Positions 7,896 to 17,338 of a stretch of 64,000 nucleotides of DNA are shown here, in pieces. The stretch comes from Arcticibacter svalbardensis MN12-7. Its GTDB lineage: Bacteria; Bacteroidota; Bacteroidia; Sphingobacteriales; Sphingobacteriaceae. The DNA lies in assembly GCF_000403135.1 (NCBI RefSeq), contig NZ_AQPN01000090.1, positions 47,041-111,040 of the forward strand, read 5' to 3'. A program made the translations under genes and the position numbers. The stretch's first letter is position 1; each line of letters starts with the position of its first letter. The notes under the pieces are model-generated. The model had not been told where the DNA came from. It ran no database searches and saw only the letters and a list, made by a program, of their open reading frames with translations.

Positions 7896-10145
7896 CTAGA
7901 ACAAGGTATACCTGACTCCTAAAAAACCTCTTATTCCCTGAAGCGGCGCATAGTTGTACTCGGTATCAAAGGTATAGTGGTTTGGATTGGATACCGGATC
8001 ATTGGCCGTCTTATCAAATGGATCAAAAGGTCGCATAAAAGGATCCTTAGGTACAAAATTAAATAGATTCTTAATGCCCCCATAGATTTCCATTCCATTA
8101 GTAAACTTCCTGGTTAGCTGAACATTGGCAAGGGTAAACCAGGGTGAGTATGCAGGTCTGTAATCATTTTTCTGAATAGGCAGACGCATTGGTCCGCTAA
8201 AAGTACCCGTAAAATCCAGCGTGTACTTTTTCTTGTAGGTGTAAGAAAACAAATAATTACCACTCCATTTGGGTGCATGCAGCTGAACAACCTTTTGCTT
8301 CCCATTTCCCCGGTCTGCTTGCTGATAAACATCGAGAAAAGTTACCCCGGCAAGGAGTTGAAGCGGAAAATTGAAAGACAGATCTGTATTCAGCGAGACA
8401 CCCCGGGATACCGCATAGCCGTTTAAATTGGAATAGATAATCTTATTGGGGTCCTGATCAAAATCACCTACAATTTTATTGGTAAAGTAGGAATAAAATC
8501 CCGTCAGGTCAAAGCCCAGGTAATAGTGTTCCGAGGGTACTTTTAGCACATAATTCAGATTGCTGTTATATGATTTCTCCGGATTGAGTTCTTCATTTAC
8601 TACGACTTGACGGGCACCTGTCAGCGCAGCATGATCTTCCGTAAATAGATTTACCACACGAAATCCAGTACCAAAACTTGCCCTTAACACATTATTCTTA
8701 TCCGGGGACCACTTATACGCCACCCTTGGAGAATGAATAGAGCCATGGTAGCGATCGTAATCGTACCGGTAGCCCAACAAGAGGGTTTGTTGATTTGTAA
8801 ACTTCCATTCATCCTGTATAAAAACTCCCGGCAAGGGTGTTTTTGCAGGAGCATCATGAAGACCATCGGCGGATAAAGTACCCGGCGTATTATCATCATA
8901 CCAGGTATAACGCATGGTTCCTCCTAATAAAAAGCTATGCTTTTCCCCGAAGTCCTTATCCCAGAATAGTTGCGCAAAGCCAACCTGCTGATTGGCCATA
9001 TAGGGCAAAATACCATAATATGAATTTTGATCGTGCCAGTTATACGATAACTGAAGCATAATTTTTTCCTTGAAAGGCAGCTGATACTTGCTGATCATTT
9101 CCCATCGCCGGGTGTAAATACTCTCCCCATAAATACTATCCGACCCTCTCCATTCGGTGTTCCAGTTCATCTGCCCACCCCAGCGATCTTCGTTTACATA
9201 ACGGAATGCTACGGTAGCTAATCGCTTATCTTTTCTAATAAAGTCCCATTTGTTAAATAGAGAAATCCTGTTTTGCAAGGTTACATCCGTAAAACCGTCA
9301 TTATTATTATCTATTGGGTTAGCATAATTGAAATAATTTAAACCAGCCAGACTTGTAAACTTCTTTCCTGAGAACTTTATTGCTGCATCTACATTATACT
9401 CTTCCCAAGTGGTTCCAAAAACATCAGCTGTTACCAATGGCGCTTTAGAAGGACTTTTTGTAATTACATTAATAATACCTCCCATCGCTTCCGAACCATA
9501 TAAGGACGAAGCCGGCCCCTTAACTACCTCAATCCGCTCGACCAGACTGTTCGGAATTCCGGATAGCCCATACACTGTTGAGAGACTGCTTACGATAGGC
9601 ATTCCATCAATCAGCACTAAGGTATAAGGTCCTTCCATTCCGTTGATGTGAATATCGCCTGTATTGCACACATTGCAATTCAATTGAGGGCGTACACCAT
9701 TGACTAGCCCTATCGCCTCAAACAAATTAGGAGTGGGGTTCTTTTGAAAAAACTTATGCGTATACACTTCTACAGGAACCGGGCTTTCCAAACGGCTTAC
9801 CTCTTTCATAGTGCCCGTAACAACTACTTCGCTTAACGAATTTCTGCTTTCCTTCATGTGGATATGAAGGTCTAAAATAGAATCAGGCAGTACTTGAAGT
9901 CTGAGTTTTAATCGTTCATAACCTACTGCCGAAAAAATAACTTCTTGCGACCCTATGGGGATCCCTGTCATAAAAAACCTACCTAATGAGTCTGAAGACA
10001 TTGATAAAGAAGCATTTGAAATAGAAACAGTTGTTTGCAAGGGATTTTTTCCATACAACACTCTTCCGCTTATCCCGCCAGTTTGAGAGTAAGAATAGAG
10101 CGTCGATAAGGTCAGTACCAATAGTAATAAAATCTTCATACGCAT
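7896..10145 (-). CDS. TonB-dependent outer-membrane receptor
   Basis: About 749 residues. A signal peptide (MRMKILLLLVLTLSTLYSYSQ) is followed by a carboxypeptidase-regulatory-like domain (about 25-105), a plug with LIDGMPIVSS and VEVVKG-type sequence (RIEVVKGPASSLYGSEAMGG), and a 22-strand barrel. A CNVCNTGDIHING segment with two Cys lies in the plug. It is not a SusC: it has no STN domain or SusD partner. ATG at 10145 is chosen over an upstream TTG. Expression is very likely controlled by the double palindrome at 10168-10211, only 23 bp upstream. Cargo is unknown; haem or a metal chelate is possible given the heme oxygenase 2.2 kb away, but that is inference. Confidence 0.9.
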   Translation of the reverse strand: MRMKILLLLVLTLSTLYSYSQTGGISGRVLYGKNPLQTTVSISNASLSMSSDSLGRFFMTGIPIGSQEVIFSAVGYERLKLRLQVLPDSILDLHIHMKESRNSLSEVVVTGTMKEVSRLESPVPVEVYTHKFFQKNPTPNLFEAIGLVNGVRPQLNCNVCNTGDIHINGMEGPYTLVLIDGMPIVSSLSTVYGLSGIPNSLVERIEVVKGPASSLYGSEAMGGIINVITKSPSKAPLVTADVFGTTWEEYNVDAAIKFSGKKFTSLAGLNYFNYANPIDNNNDGFTDVTLQNRISLFNKWDFIRKDKRLATVAFRYVNEDRWGGQMNWNTEWRGSDSIYGESIYTRRWEMISKYQLPFKEKIMLQLSYNWHDQNSYYGILPYMANQQVGFAQLFWDKDFGEKHSFLLGGTMRYTWYDDNTPGTLSADGLHDAPAKTPLPGVFIQDEWKFTNQQTLLLGYRYDYDRYHGSIHSPRVAYKWSPDKNNVLRASFGTGFRVVNLFTEDHAALTGARQVVVNEELNPEKSYNSNLNYVLKVPSEHYYLGFDLTGFYSYFTNKIVGDFDQDPNKIIYSNLNGYAVSRGVSLNTDLSFNFPLQLLAGVTFLDVYQQADRGNGKQKVVQLHAPKWSGNYLFSYTYKKKYTLDFTGTFSGPMRLPIQKNDYRPAYSPWFTLANVQLTRKFTNGMEIYGGIKNLFNFVPKDPFMRPFDPFDKTANDPVSNPNHYTFDTEYNYAPLQGIRGFLGVRYTLF

Positions 10146-10167
10146 ATTTTTAAGCAAACATAAATAA

Positions 10168-10211
10168 ATAATTAGATATATCTAACATACGTGTTAGATA
10201 TATCTAATTAT
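10168..10211. promoter_or_regulatory. Double palindromic operator upstream of TonB receptor
   Basis: Two copies of the perfect 14-bp palindrome TTAGATATATCTAA (10172-10185 and 10194-10207), 22 bp centre to centre, sit inside one larger inverted repeat with 20-bp perfect arms (10168-10187 and 10192-10211) around TACG. Such spacing puts two dimers on the same face of the helix. The position, 23 bp from the receptor start, suits a repressor of MarR, TetR or similar type. No candidate regulator gene is adjacent. Confidence 0.8.
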
Positions 10212-10305
10212 AGTACTTAAAACATAACATTCTGATAATCTTTAAACTAATAGGCCTAATTAAAGGAGCATCCATCTCTTTTAGAACTTATTAAGCGGGT
10301 TTTAC

Positions 10306-10313
10306 TATCTTTG
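10306..10313 (+). promoter_or_regulatory. Candidate promoter -7 box for cvfB
   Basis: TATCTTTG matches the Bacteroidota -7 consensus TAnnTTTG. It lies about 50 bp before the preferred ATG of the downstream gene. It also overlaps an in-frame TTG that could be mistaken for a start codon. The -33 element is not clear. Confidence 0.55.
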
Positions 10314-10364
10314 CATCCGCTAATGTTCATATACAATAGCGGAAGGATTAAAACCACAATAGCA

Positions 10365-11201
10365 ATGATCGAAATCGGAAAGTTCAATTACCTTAGAATC
10401 GTACAAAAAACAGATGTTGGCGTTTTGTTAACCGATGGCGACACCGAGGTAATGATGCCTTATAATCATGCTCCCAATGTGGCTATTCCGGGTGACAACA
10501 TCAATGTATTTACTTTCATGAATAAGGAAGGTAAACTACTGGCCACCAACCAAACACCTTATGCTACTGTCGGTGAATTTGCTTTTCTGGAAGTAGTAGA
10601 TGTTTCAGATGACGGCGCATACCTGGATCTTGGAATCGATAAAGATCTTTACGCCCCTAAACGTGACCAAAAACGTCCAATGCAAAAGGGTGAAAGTTAT
10701 GTTGTGTATGTCTACCTGGATGAAAGCAATGGCCGTATGTTAGCCTCTTCCCGTGTAGCTAACTATGTGGAAGAGAAGAACTTTGAATTTGAAGAATTGG
10801 ATGAAGTAAGTTTGTTGATTTCAGAGGAAACTGATTTAGGCTTCAATGCCATCATCAACAATCAATACATTGGCCTTTTATACCATAATGAAGTGTTTGA
10901 TAATGTTCAACCGGGTGATGTTCGTAAAGGATGGATCAAAAAGATCCGTGTTGAAGGTAAGATAGACCTTACTTTACAGCCAACCGGCTATGGTCATATC
11001 CTTGACACTAAAGATGTGTTGCTTCAGGAACTAAAAAAGAATAACGGTCTGATTAATCTGGGTGATAAAAGCAGTCCTTTGGAAATTTACGAACGCTTTA
11101 AGATTAGCAAAAATGCATTCCGTAAAAGTGTCGGGGGTTTATATAAAGAAAGATTGGTAACGGTTTCAGACTATGAGATCCGCCTGGTTGCTGAGGATTA
11201 A
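10365..11201 (+). CDS. cvfB: CvfB-like S1 RNA-binding protein
   Basis: A 278-residue protein with S1-type OB folds (VGVLLTDGDTEVMMPYNHAP; YLDLGIDKDLYAPKRDQ) and a C-terminal winged-helix region (SPLEIYERFKISKNAFRKSVGGLYKE), the architecture of CvfB/YitL. The family binds RNA and affects post-transcriptional regulation. The ATG at 10365 is preferred over a TTG 18 codons upstream, because that TTG falls within the predicted promoter box. It is divergent from the TonB receptor. Confidence 0.85.
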   Translation: MIEIGKFNYLRIVQKTDVGVLLTDGDTEVMMPYNHAPNVAIPGDNINVFTFMNKEGKLLATNQTPYATVGEFAFLEVVDVSDDGAYLDLGIDKDLYAPKRDQKRPMQKGESYVVYVYLDESNGRMLASSRVANYVEEKNFEFEELDEVSLLISEETDLGFNAIINNQYIGLLYHNEVFDNVQPGDVRKGWIKKIRVEGKIDLTLQPTGYGHILDTKDVLLQELKKNNGLINLGDKSSPLEIYERFKISKNAFRKSVGGLYKERLVTVSDYEIRLVAED

Positions 11202-11246
11202 AGATAATTCTATAGCGTTTCAGCTATTCGACTTCTAATACCACCT

Positions 11247-11276
11247 GTTCTTTATTTAGATTGCGTGATAAAGAAC
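11247..11276. repeat. Inverted repeat between convergent genes
   Basis: Perfect 9-bp arms GTTCTTTAT / ATAAAGAAC with a 12-nt loop lie 45 bp past the cvfB stop. There is no T-tract on either side, so it is not a textbook terminator, but it may stabilise the 3' end of the transcript. Confidence 0.45.
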
Positions 11277-11331
11277 GACAAAAACCAGAATGCTGTTTAC
11301 ATATCATACCTTCATCTAGAAAGATGACTCT

Positions 11332-12075
11332 TTAATCTTGATAGATTTCTTGTATTTCAGCATCAGTTAAAGCCCTGTTAAATACGGCTAAGAAGCCGAT
11401 TTGACCCACAAAGTTATTTCCCATTTCACCTAAACGGTGTACAGCCCCTACTGTAAAGTCAGATCCCTCTAATCCACCATCAAAAATTCCTTCTTCATAG
11501 GGGTAAGGATTTGTTTCAGCTCTGCTATCCAGCTGACCATTCAAATAAGATCGGATAAGCTTACTATCATAAGTAAAACCAGCAAATGACCATTGATTGT
11601 AAATAACAGGATCATGACCAATAGCAGCATCCATACACCATTTTTGTCCTGGAGTTGGTCCACCCACCCCTGAAATATGTCCGCCTACCTGGTCAGAGCT
11701 ATCATGCAAACGTAAATTCAGGAACAGACAGTATTGCCTAAATTTCTCAGTTTCATTCCACATACCAGCTATAGCTTCACACTGTTTATAGCTTTTCGGT
11801 TGCCTTTTTATCCAGGATATGACAGTAATTTGAGCTTGCGGACCATGTACATTTAAGGCCGGACAATCCTCCCGTTTAATATAGAGGTATTGTCCCTCTT
11901 TCAGATCTACCGCATTCCTAATAGTCACATCGTCCTTAACGAATCCAATAGAACCATTCCCTTCAACAAGTACATAAGCATTTGGTCCTTTAGAACGTAA
12001 AGGTTCATTTCCTTCAAAATCCCAATAGCAAATTAACCCGGAAATGCCGTTAAGGCGCTGTTTATAATCAGGCAT
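11332..12075 (-). CDS. LamG-like (concanavalin A-fold) domain protein
   Basis: A 247-residue protein that is almost entirely one LamG/laminin-G-like jelly-roll: GLICYWDFEGNEPLRSKGPNAY at the start, ITVISWIKR, WSFAGFTYD, YLNGQLDS, and a closing GQIGFLAVFNRALTDAEIQEIY. These are the classic strands of a LamG_3-type domain. No signal peptide, lipobox or sorting domain is visible, unusual for a fold normally found outside the cell. Ligand unknown. It is a single gene with no clear operon partner. Confidence 0.8.
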   Translation of the reverse strand: MPDYKQRLNGISGLICYWDFEGNEPLRSKGPNAYVLVEGNGSIGFVKDDVTIRNAVDLKEGQYLYIKREDCPALNVHGPQAQITVISWIKRQPKSYKQCEAIAGMWNETEKFRQYCLFLNLRLHDSSDQVGGHISGVGGPTPGQKWCMDAAIGHDPVIYNQWSFAGFTYDSKLIRSYLNGQLDSRAETNPYPYEEGIFDGGLEGSDFTVGAVHRLGEMGNNFVGQIGFLAVFNRALTDAEIQEIYQD

Positions 12076-12430
12076 TATCGTTTCATTAAAATGGTGGTCT
12101 CTGTTCGTTAAGCATAACCAAGTTAGCTAAAAATTATCTAATTGAACAAATATAAAAAAGAGGTAAAGGAATAGATTTAGGGACAAAAATACTCCTTATA
12201 GCTAAGAATTCATTGAATGGCTCAAACGGAATTAAATCATAAGACACTGTCATACAACAATAAACACAATGAAAGAATTACTCCTTTACTGAAAATTCGT
12301 TGATGGATTAAAACCGAATTAAACATAAAACTGAGCTATTGGAATAGGCTGAATGCCGGAACTACTCCTTGAACTACAAGTACTATGATTAGCTAAAAAA
12401 CAGACAGACATCGACTTACTGAAAAACAAC
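12076..12430. repeat. Intergenic region with degenerate direct repeats
   Basis: A 355-bp gap without a credible gene. TACTCCTT recurs at 12190, 12279 and 12363 (spacing 89 and 84 bp), and the first two units share further blocks such as AATTC(A/G)TTGA, GGAATTAAA/CGAATTAAA and CATAA(G/A)AC. This looks like an old, diverged tandem repeat of 84-89 bp. No function is evident. Confidence 0.4.
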
Positions 12431-14293
12431 TCAATACTCAATAAACTCCTGATAAACCTCCTGCATACAGGCTTTCCCATCACGCAGCAACTTTTCATTT
12501 CCCACCTTAGAACCAGGGTTTCGTTTGTAAATAACAGATTTACCGACCGTTTCATAGGATAGTGCCTGATCCGCGTTGATAACGCCCAATCCATAATCCC
12601 AATTAAAGAAACTAAAGTCAGGTGACTTTGGATGAAGAAGATCCTTGCTCCATACATAAGGATTGGAATCCATTCCCAACTGGTTTAGCAGTGTAGCAGC
12701 AATATCCGTTTGATTACCCACCTTATTGATCTTAACCCCTCTGAACTCTGGTTTAATTACATCCCCAAAAAACAAAAGAGGAATCCGGTAACGTTGCGGA
12801 TCAGAAATCTCTAAATCACCTTTCGGAAGGTGATGGCCGTGATCTGCTACCATGATGAACAATGTATTGGTATACCAGCTTTTCTTTTTAGCTTCCCGGA
12901 TAAAAGCACCCAGACAAGAGTCCGCATAGTAAGCCGTGCTCCTGAATTTATTACCCGTATCATCACCAGGAAAATGAGAACGCCCAGGAAGATCAAACGG
13001 CTCGTGATTAGTTAACGTCAAAAAAGTACTAAAAAACGGAGCTTGCTGATTAGTTAATTCAGCTAGCATCTTCGTGTAAACAGGTCCATCATAAGCGCCC
13101 CATTTGGAGCTCAGATCTAAGTTTGGAAAATCATTCCGATCAATTATTTTCTGGTAGTTATGGCTCAGCAAATACGATTTCATGTTAAAGAACCGGCTTT
13201 CACCACCATAATAAAAAGAAGTCGAATATCCATTTTGTGCAAAGCTTGCTGGTAAAGCCGGCAATTTAACCTGTTTGCTATTTTCCTTCATGATACTCCG
13301 TTTCCCTTGTGCAGGAAAAGCACTCAGAACCGACACCACACCTTTATCCGTACGGCTCCCTGAAGAATACACCTCATTAAAGAACAAGCCACCAGCAATC
13401 AGTTTCTCCATCTCAGGATCAATTCCCTTCTCTCCTCCCAAACTCTCTACCACATTTCCAGTAAAACTTTCCATGATGATAACAACTATGTTAGGATTTG
13501 TAACTCGTAAAACTTGCGTATTATTCCCTTCAGGTTTATTGTAAAGCGTTTTTACGATAGCCTTAGCTTCCTCAGGTTTAAAAAAACTATATACATTCTT
13601 ACTGCTGTACCTTGCATTCATAAAATCATGAATGAGGCTCCACTCTGTATTCACAGAAGCATAATTCAACAGCGGGTTCAAAGAAAAGTAAGCCATACTC
13701 TCATTCATTGGTGCTAGTTGCCATCCCCCACGGATAGCTAAAAAATTAAGCCCCATAATAAACAGCCCTACACTTATTTTAAGAAATATATTCCCTTGTT
13801 TTTCAACCCCCGGCTTTACCAACAGACGAAAAAGAAGCACTCCTCCAGCAATCAGTAATACCAATATTAATAGCGTTAAAAACACAGGAGATGACACGCT
13901 GCTGGCAATGGCTTCAGTTGGGGAACTAAATGCAAACTCGAATGCACGGTAATTAATTTTTGTTCCCCATTCCCGGTATATATTGAAATTGACAACGGTT
14001 ATAATAGAGAATAATATAATCAGGAAATACGAATAGATCTTTAAGATCCGAAAAGGCAAACGGAATCCCCGAATAACCCAGATCTGTACAAACAGTAGCA
14101 AGGGAATTACACAGATATAGCCAACCATCGATGCATCCATCCATAAACCATATACAAATACCTGTACTATTTCTATAAAAGAGGTAGATTTTAACTTATC
14201 TGCATTATATAGAACAAACACGAGTCTTTCAAGAAAGAAAAACAAGATCCAGAAAGTAAAATAACGTACTAAAAGAGTAAGGTTCCGAAACAT
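12431..14293 (-). CDS. LTA synthase-like sulfatase-family phosphoglycerol transferase
   Basis: A 620-residue inner-membrane protein with five or so N-terminal hydrophobic segments (to about residue 200) and an extracytoplasmic sulfatase/alkaline-phosphatase-fold domain. Motifs fit lipoteichoic-acid synthase: NIVVIIMESFTGNVV with the candidate catalytic Thr, the SSGSRTDKGVVSVLSAFPAQG block, and metal-binding VADHGHHLP. In Gram-negatives this family transfers phosphoglycerol or phosphoethanolamine to glycans or lipids. It follows a phosphoesterase lipoprotein and an outer-membrane protein (86-bp gap), which may form one operon. Confidence 0.85.
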   Translation of the reverse strand: MFRNLTLLVRYFTFWILFFFLERLVFVLYNADKLKSTSFIEIVQVFVYGLWMDASMVGYICVIPLLLFVQIWVIRGFRLPFRILKIYSYFLIILFSIITVVNFNIYREWGTKINYRAFEFAFSSPTEAIASSVSSPVFLTLLILVLLIAGGVLLFRLLVKPGVEKQGNIFLKISVGLFIMGLNFLAIRGGWQLAPMNESMAYFSLNPLLNYASVNTEWSLIHDFMNARYSSKNVYSFFKPEEAKAIVKTLYNKPEGNNTQVLRVTNPNIVVIIMESFTGNVVESLGGEKGIDPEMEKLIAGGLFFNEVYSSGSRTDKGVVSVLSAFPAQGKRSIMKENSKQVKLPALPASFAQNGYSTSFYYGGESRFFNMKSYLLSHNYQKIIDRNDFPNLDLSSKWGAYDGPVYTKMLAELTNQQAPFFSTFLTLTNHEPFDLPGRSHFPGDDTGNKFRSTAYYADSCLGAFIREAKKKSWYTNTLFIMVADHGHHLPKGDLEISDPQRYRIPLLFFGDVIKPEFRGVKINKVGNQTDIAATLLNQLGMDSNPYVWSKDLLHPKSPDFSFFNWDYGLGVINADQALSYETVGKSVIYKRNPGSKVGNEKLLRDGKACMQEVYQEFIEY

Positions 14294-14379
14294 ATTATTT
14301 GATAGAAAACCGGAAAAATCCTGAATAAATTTAAGAGGATACGGGGTACAAATATAGGTTAACTTAGTAATTTATTAAC

Positions 14380-14988
14380 TTAAAAATCAACCCGTACCCC
14401 AAAGCCCAATTTAAAAATATCAGTAATAGATAACGACCCTACATTCTGATAATAACTGATCAGATACAGTTCATTGGTGTTAAATTCAGAATATACACGT
14501 AACGCTTTGACCCCTAAGGAGGGCAGTATTTTCTTTGCATCCAGTTTTAGTTCTGTACCAATAGAAATATGTGGACGCACTGCTGTGGACCACCAGTAAT
14601 ATCCTTTTTCATAAGTATCCTTGTCCCATTGCGTATCGAATTGAGGTCCAAAATGATAGCTAATAAAGGCCCCCGGATTGACGGGATAAAGTTTAGCCCA
14701 TTTGTTTACCTTGATTTCTATAGGACGATAGGCAAATTTTGCAGCAAGGATATGTAAAACTCCTCCTTTATTTTTAGGAATGTAGCCATAATTAAAATCA
14801 AGACTTCCTCTATCATTTTTAAACAACTCATACCCTGCCCCCACGCTTACAAAACCAATACTACCAGCATATTGACTAACCACAGATTTAGGTATCAGGA
14901 ATTTAGGGAACTGCGCAGATGACCTTGTTGCCAGCATTAAACTAGCAGCAACCATCAGGAAACTCAATATATACTTAGTATTCAACAT
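14380..14988 (-). CDS. Putative outer-membrane beta-barrel protein
   Basis: A 202-residue protein with a signal peptide (MLNTKYILSFLMVAASLMLATRSSAQ) and a body of alternating hydrophobic/polar strands ending in aromatic FGVRVDF, the usual C-terminus of a small outer-membrane barrel. ATG at 14988 is preferred over an upstream TTG. The start overlaps the end of the phosphoesterase gene by 14 bp, so the two are translationally linked. Family not recognised. Confidence 0.65.
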   Translation of the reverse strand: MLNTKYILSFLMVAASLMLATRSSAQFPKFLIPKSVVSQYAGSIGFVSVGAGYELFKNDRGSLDFNYGYIPKNKGGVLHILAAKFAYRPIEIKVNKWAKLYPVNPGAFISYHFGPQFDTQWDKDTYEKGYYWWSTAVRPHISIGTELKLDAKKILPSLGVKALRVYSEFNTNELYLISYYQNVGSLSITDIFKLGFGVRVDF

Positions 14989-15778
14989 TTTTATAGGTAA
15001 GTTTTCCCTTAACAATTTCGACTAAAACAAACTCTCGGTTCTCAATAGCATTCGTTACGATATAGGGTATATTCTGATCATGGAAATAAGACACCCCAGC
15101 AGTATGCGTATGAGCAAAAAGCGCCGCAAGCGTATTGGGTGATCCATTCACTACGTTGATATAATTTTCAACAAGAGCGGGGTCAAAATCCCCTGGATAT
15201 GGAGGTACATGCGCTACAGCTATATATGCATTTACCCCTTCTTCGGGTGCCATTTCTTGCTTGAGCCAATTCAAATCTGGAACATATCCGTTGAAAGAAG
15301 CCTCCCTGCTATTGGTATTATGGCACACAAATTTGACACCCTGATAAATAAAGCTGTAGTTCAGATTACCATACATTCGTTGAAAAACATCTTCCCCATT
15401 TGCAACCAGGTCATGATTGCCAATCACACCTAAATAAGGCATCTTCAGTTTAGAAAAAATAGCATTCACCCATTCCATTTCCTGTAAAAGCCCGAAATCA
15501 GATATATCGCCATCCAGAATTACAAAGTCAACCCCAGGAATCTTGTTTATCGTTTCCACCAACTTTTCAGAATAGATATATTCACGCTGACTGTCGCCTG
15601 TAAGTACAAACCGCAAGGTATCGTCACCCGGAGTTTCCGCTAACCATTTCAGGTTTTTTTTATTAATATCTTTAGGACTTTCAGCATCAAAAGCTTGATT
15701 TGGACTGTATTCGATACTATCACAGCTTTGTAAAAGCCATGCTGAAAATATAAGATATAGAAATATCCTGCTATACAT
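14975..15778 (-). CDS. Metallophosphoesterase lipoprotein
   Basis: A 267-residue calcineurin-like phosphoesterase. The N-terminus is a lipoprotein signal (LLQSC lipobox, Cys 19). Metal-binding motifs appear in order: LTGDSQ, DGDISD, GNHD, AHVPPYPG and ALFAHTHT. It probably sits in the periplasm or outer membrane and hydrolyses phosphate mono- or diesters. It overlaps the downstream outer-membrane-protein gene by 14 bp and precedes the LTA-synthase-like gene, suggesting work on a phosphorylated envelope polymer. Confidence 0.88.
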   Translation of the reverse strand: MYSRIFLYLIFSAWLLQSCDSIEYSPNQAFDAESPKDINKKNLKWLAETPGDDTLRFVLTGDSQREYIYSEKLVETINKIPGVDFVILDGDISDFGLLQEMEWVNAIFSKLKMPYLGVIGNHDLVANGEDVFQRMYGNLNYSFIYQGVKFVCHNTNSREASFNGYVPDLNWLKQEMAPEEGVNAYIAVAHVPPYPGDFDPALVENYINVVNGSPNTLAALFAHTHTAGVSYFHDQNIPYIVTNAIENREFVLVEIVKGKLTYKNVEY

Positions 15779-15873
15779 AAGGACAAAAATGCGATTTAAA
15801 ACTGACTATTAAATCCATTTAGTCAAATTAACAGTTTTTATTACATATCTCTTACACGAGATGTAAACTCATA

Positions 15874-17286
15874 CTATACAGGAGGAAAAAATTTATCAAC
15901 AAAATTAACCAGATAAAGTTCTTGAACAGAACGAGTAACAGCTGTATACATCCATCTTAAAAACTCTGTATTCATCATTTCATCAGTCAGGTAGCCCTGA
16001 TCAACAAAAACAGCATCCCATTGGCCGCCTTGTGCTTTATGACAAGTTACAGCATAAGCAAATTTCACATGAAGTGCATTGTAATAAGGATTCTTCTTCA
16101 ATTCTTCCATCCTTTTATTTTTATCACGGATATCCGCATAGTCCTTCATCACCTCTTCAAAGAAACGTTTACCGTCCTCTCTGGATAACCCAGGACCATC
16201 TGCATAAATAGTATCCAGTAGGATCTTACAGTTAAGAGGTTCTTCATCCGGATAATCAATAAAATCCAGCACCACATCAGCAAAGCGGAAACCATACAAT
16301 TCCTGAATATTACGCACCTTCCGAACCTTTGCAATATCGCCGTTCGCAATAAAAGCATTGCTGGATTCCTCCTTTTCCAGCCAGAAATAGTTATTACGCA
16401 CCACCATTAAATAATCGCCACCAGAGAGTTCTTCCTCACGTCCCAGGATCCTATTCCTGATCTGCTGATTATAATTATTAGCATTTTTATTCGACCGGCA
16501 AATAACCAGCGTATTGTCCATACCAAACTTACTATAGGCGTAATGCAGACCTTCAGAAAGCTTCTCACCAGACATACGAAAAACATCGGGGTAACCGGAT
16601 ACTTTAATTTTAGGAAACTCCGCTTTCCCTTGCCGCACTAACTCCCGAAGGTTAGTCGCATTATATAGAATCCCCGATTGTTTCTCCTGTCGCACCACAT
16701 CCGTCATCTCATAATAATGAACCTGAAGTCGAAATAACTCATTCAGCAAAGCAGGATTAAGAGCAGGACTAGAATCAGATCCCACAGGAGGAAGCTGAGC
16801 CGTATCCCCCACCAGCATGAGCTTACAGTTTTTCCCCTGATATACATAGGTGATCAGATCTTCCAGTAGGCCATTTCTATTAAATCCCCCATCCTCATTC
16901 GAAATCATTGACGACTCATCCACTATAAAAACAGTCTCTTCAGCCATATTCTGCGCCAGTACAAAGTCCATATCCAAGCTTACCGCATTCTTTTTGCGAT
17001 AAATCTTTTTATGAATCGTAAATGCTTTCCTACCCGAATAATGACTGATCACTTTAGCAGCTCTACCTGTAGGAGCTAACAAAACTGACTTTAACTTAAC
17101 CATTGGCAATACCTTAACCAACGAAGCGATCAATGTTGTTTTACCGGTACCCGCATAACCTCTTAGCACAAAACATCCCCTGGTTTCATCAACAGACAGA
17201 AAATACTCCAACTTCTTGAATACTTCAAGTTGCTGGTTAGTAGGATTTAAGCCAAAGTTTTGATTTAAGAGTTCAGTAACCTTCAT
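15874..17286 (-). CDS. RecD-like ATP-dependent DNA helicase
   Basis: A 470-residue superfamily 1B helicase. Walker A is GYAGTGKT (43-50), Walker B is FIVDESSMIS, motif III is LVGDTAQLPPVGSD, and the C-terminal UvrD-like part has VTCHKAQGGQWDAVFVD and WMYTAVTRS. It lacks the long N-terminal domain of true RecD2, so it is the short stand-alone form common in Bacteroidota. Likely cytosolic DNA repair or recombination. Divergent from the DUF3822 gene, with 52 bp between. Confidence 0.88.
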   Translation of the reverse strand: MKVTELLNQNFGLNPTNQQLEVFKKLEYFLSVDETRGCFVLRGYAGTGKTTLIASLVKVLPMVKLKSVLLAPTGRAAKVISHYSGRKAFTIHKKIYRKKNAVSLDMDFVLAQNMAEETVFIVDESSMISNEDGGFNRNGLLEDLITYVYQGKNCKLMLVGDTAQLPPVGSDSSPALNPALLNELFRLQVHYYEMTDVVRQEKQSGILYNATNLRELVRQGKAEFPKIKVSGYPDVFRMSGEKLSEGLHYAYSKFGMDNTLVICRSNKNANNYNQQIRNRILGREEELSGGDYLMVVRNNYFWLEKEESSNAFIANGDIAKVRKVRNIQELYGFRFADVVLDFIDYPDEEPLNCKILLDTIYADGPGLSREDGKRFFEEVMKDYADIRDKNKRMEELKKNPYYNALHVKFAYAVTCHKAQGGQWDAVFVDQGYLTDEMMNTEFLRWMYTAVTRSVQELYLVNFVDKFFPPV

Positions 17287-17338
17287 AATGAAAAGTAAAA
17301 ATGCTAATTCCTTCTAAAAAACATTTAGTTTTGCTGTA

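Noticed and set aside
12319..12657. A 112-codon minus-strand frame
   Set aside because: It overlaps the LTA-synthase-like gene in another frame and has no recognisable sequence.
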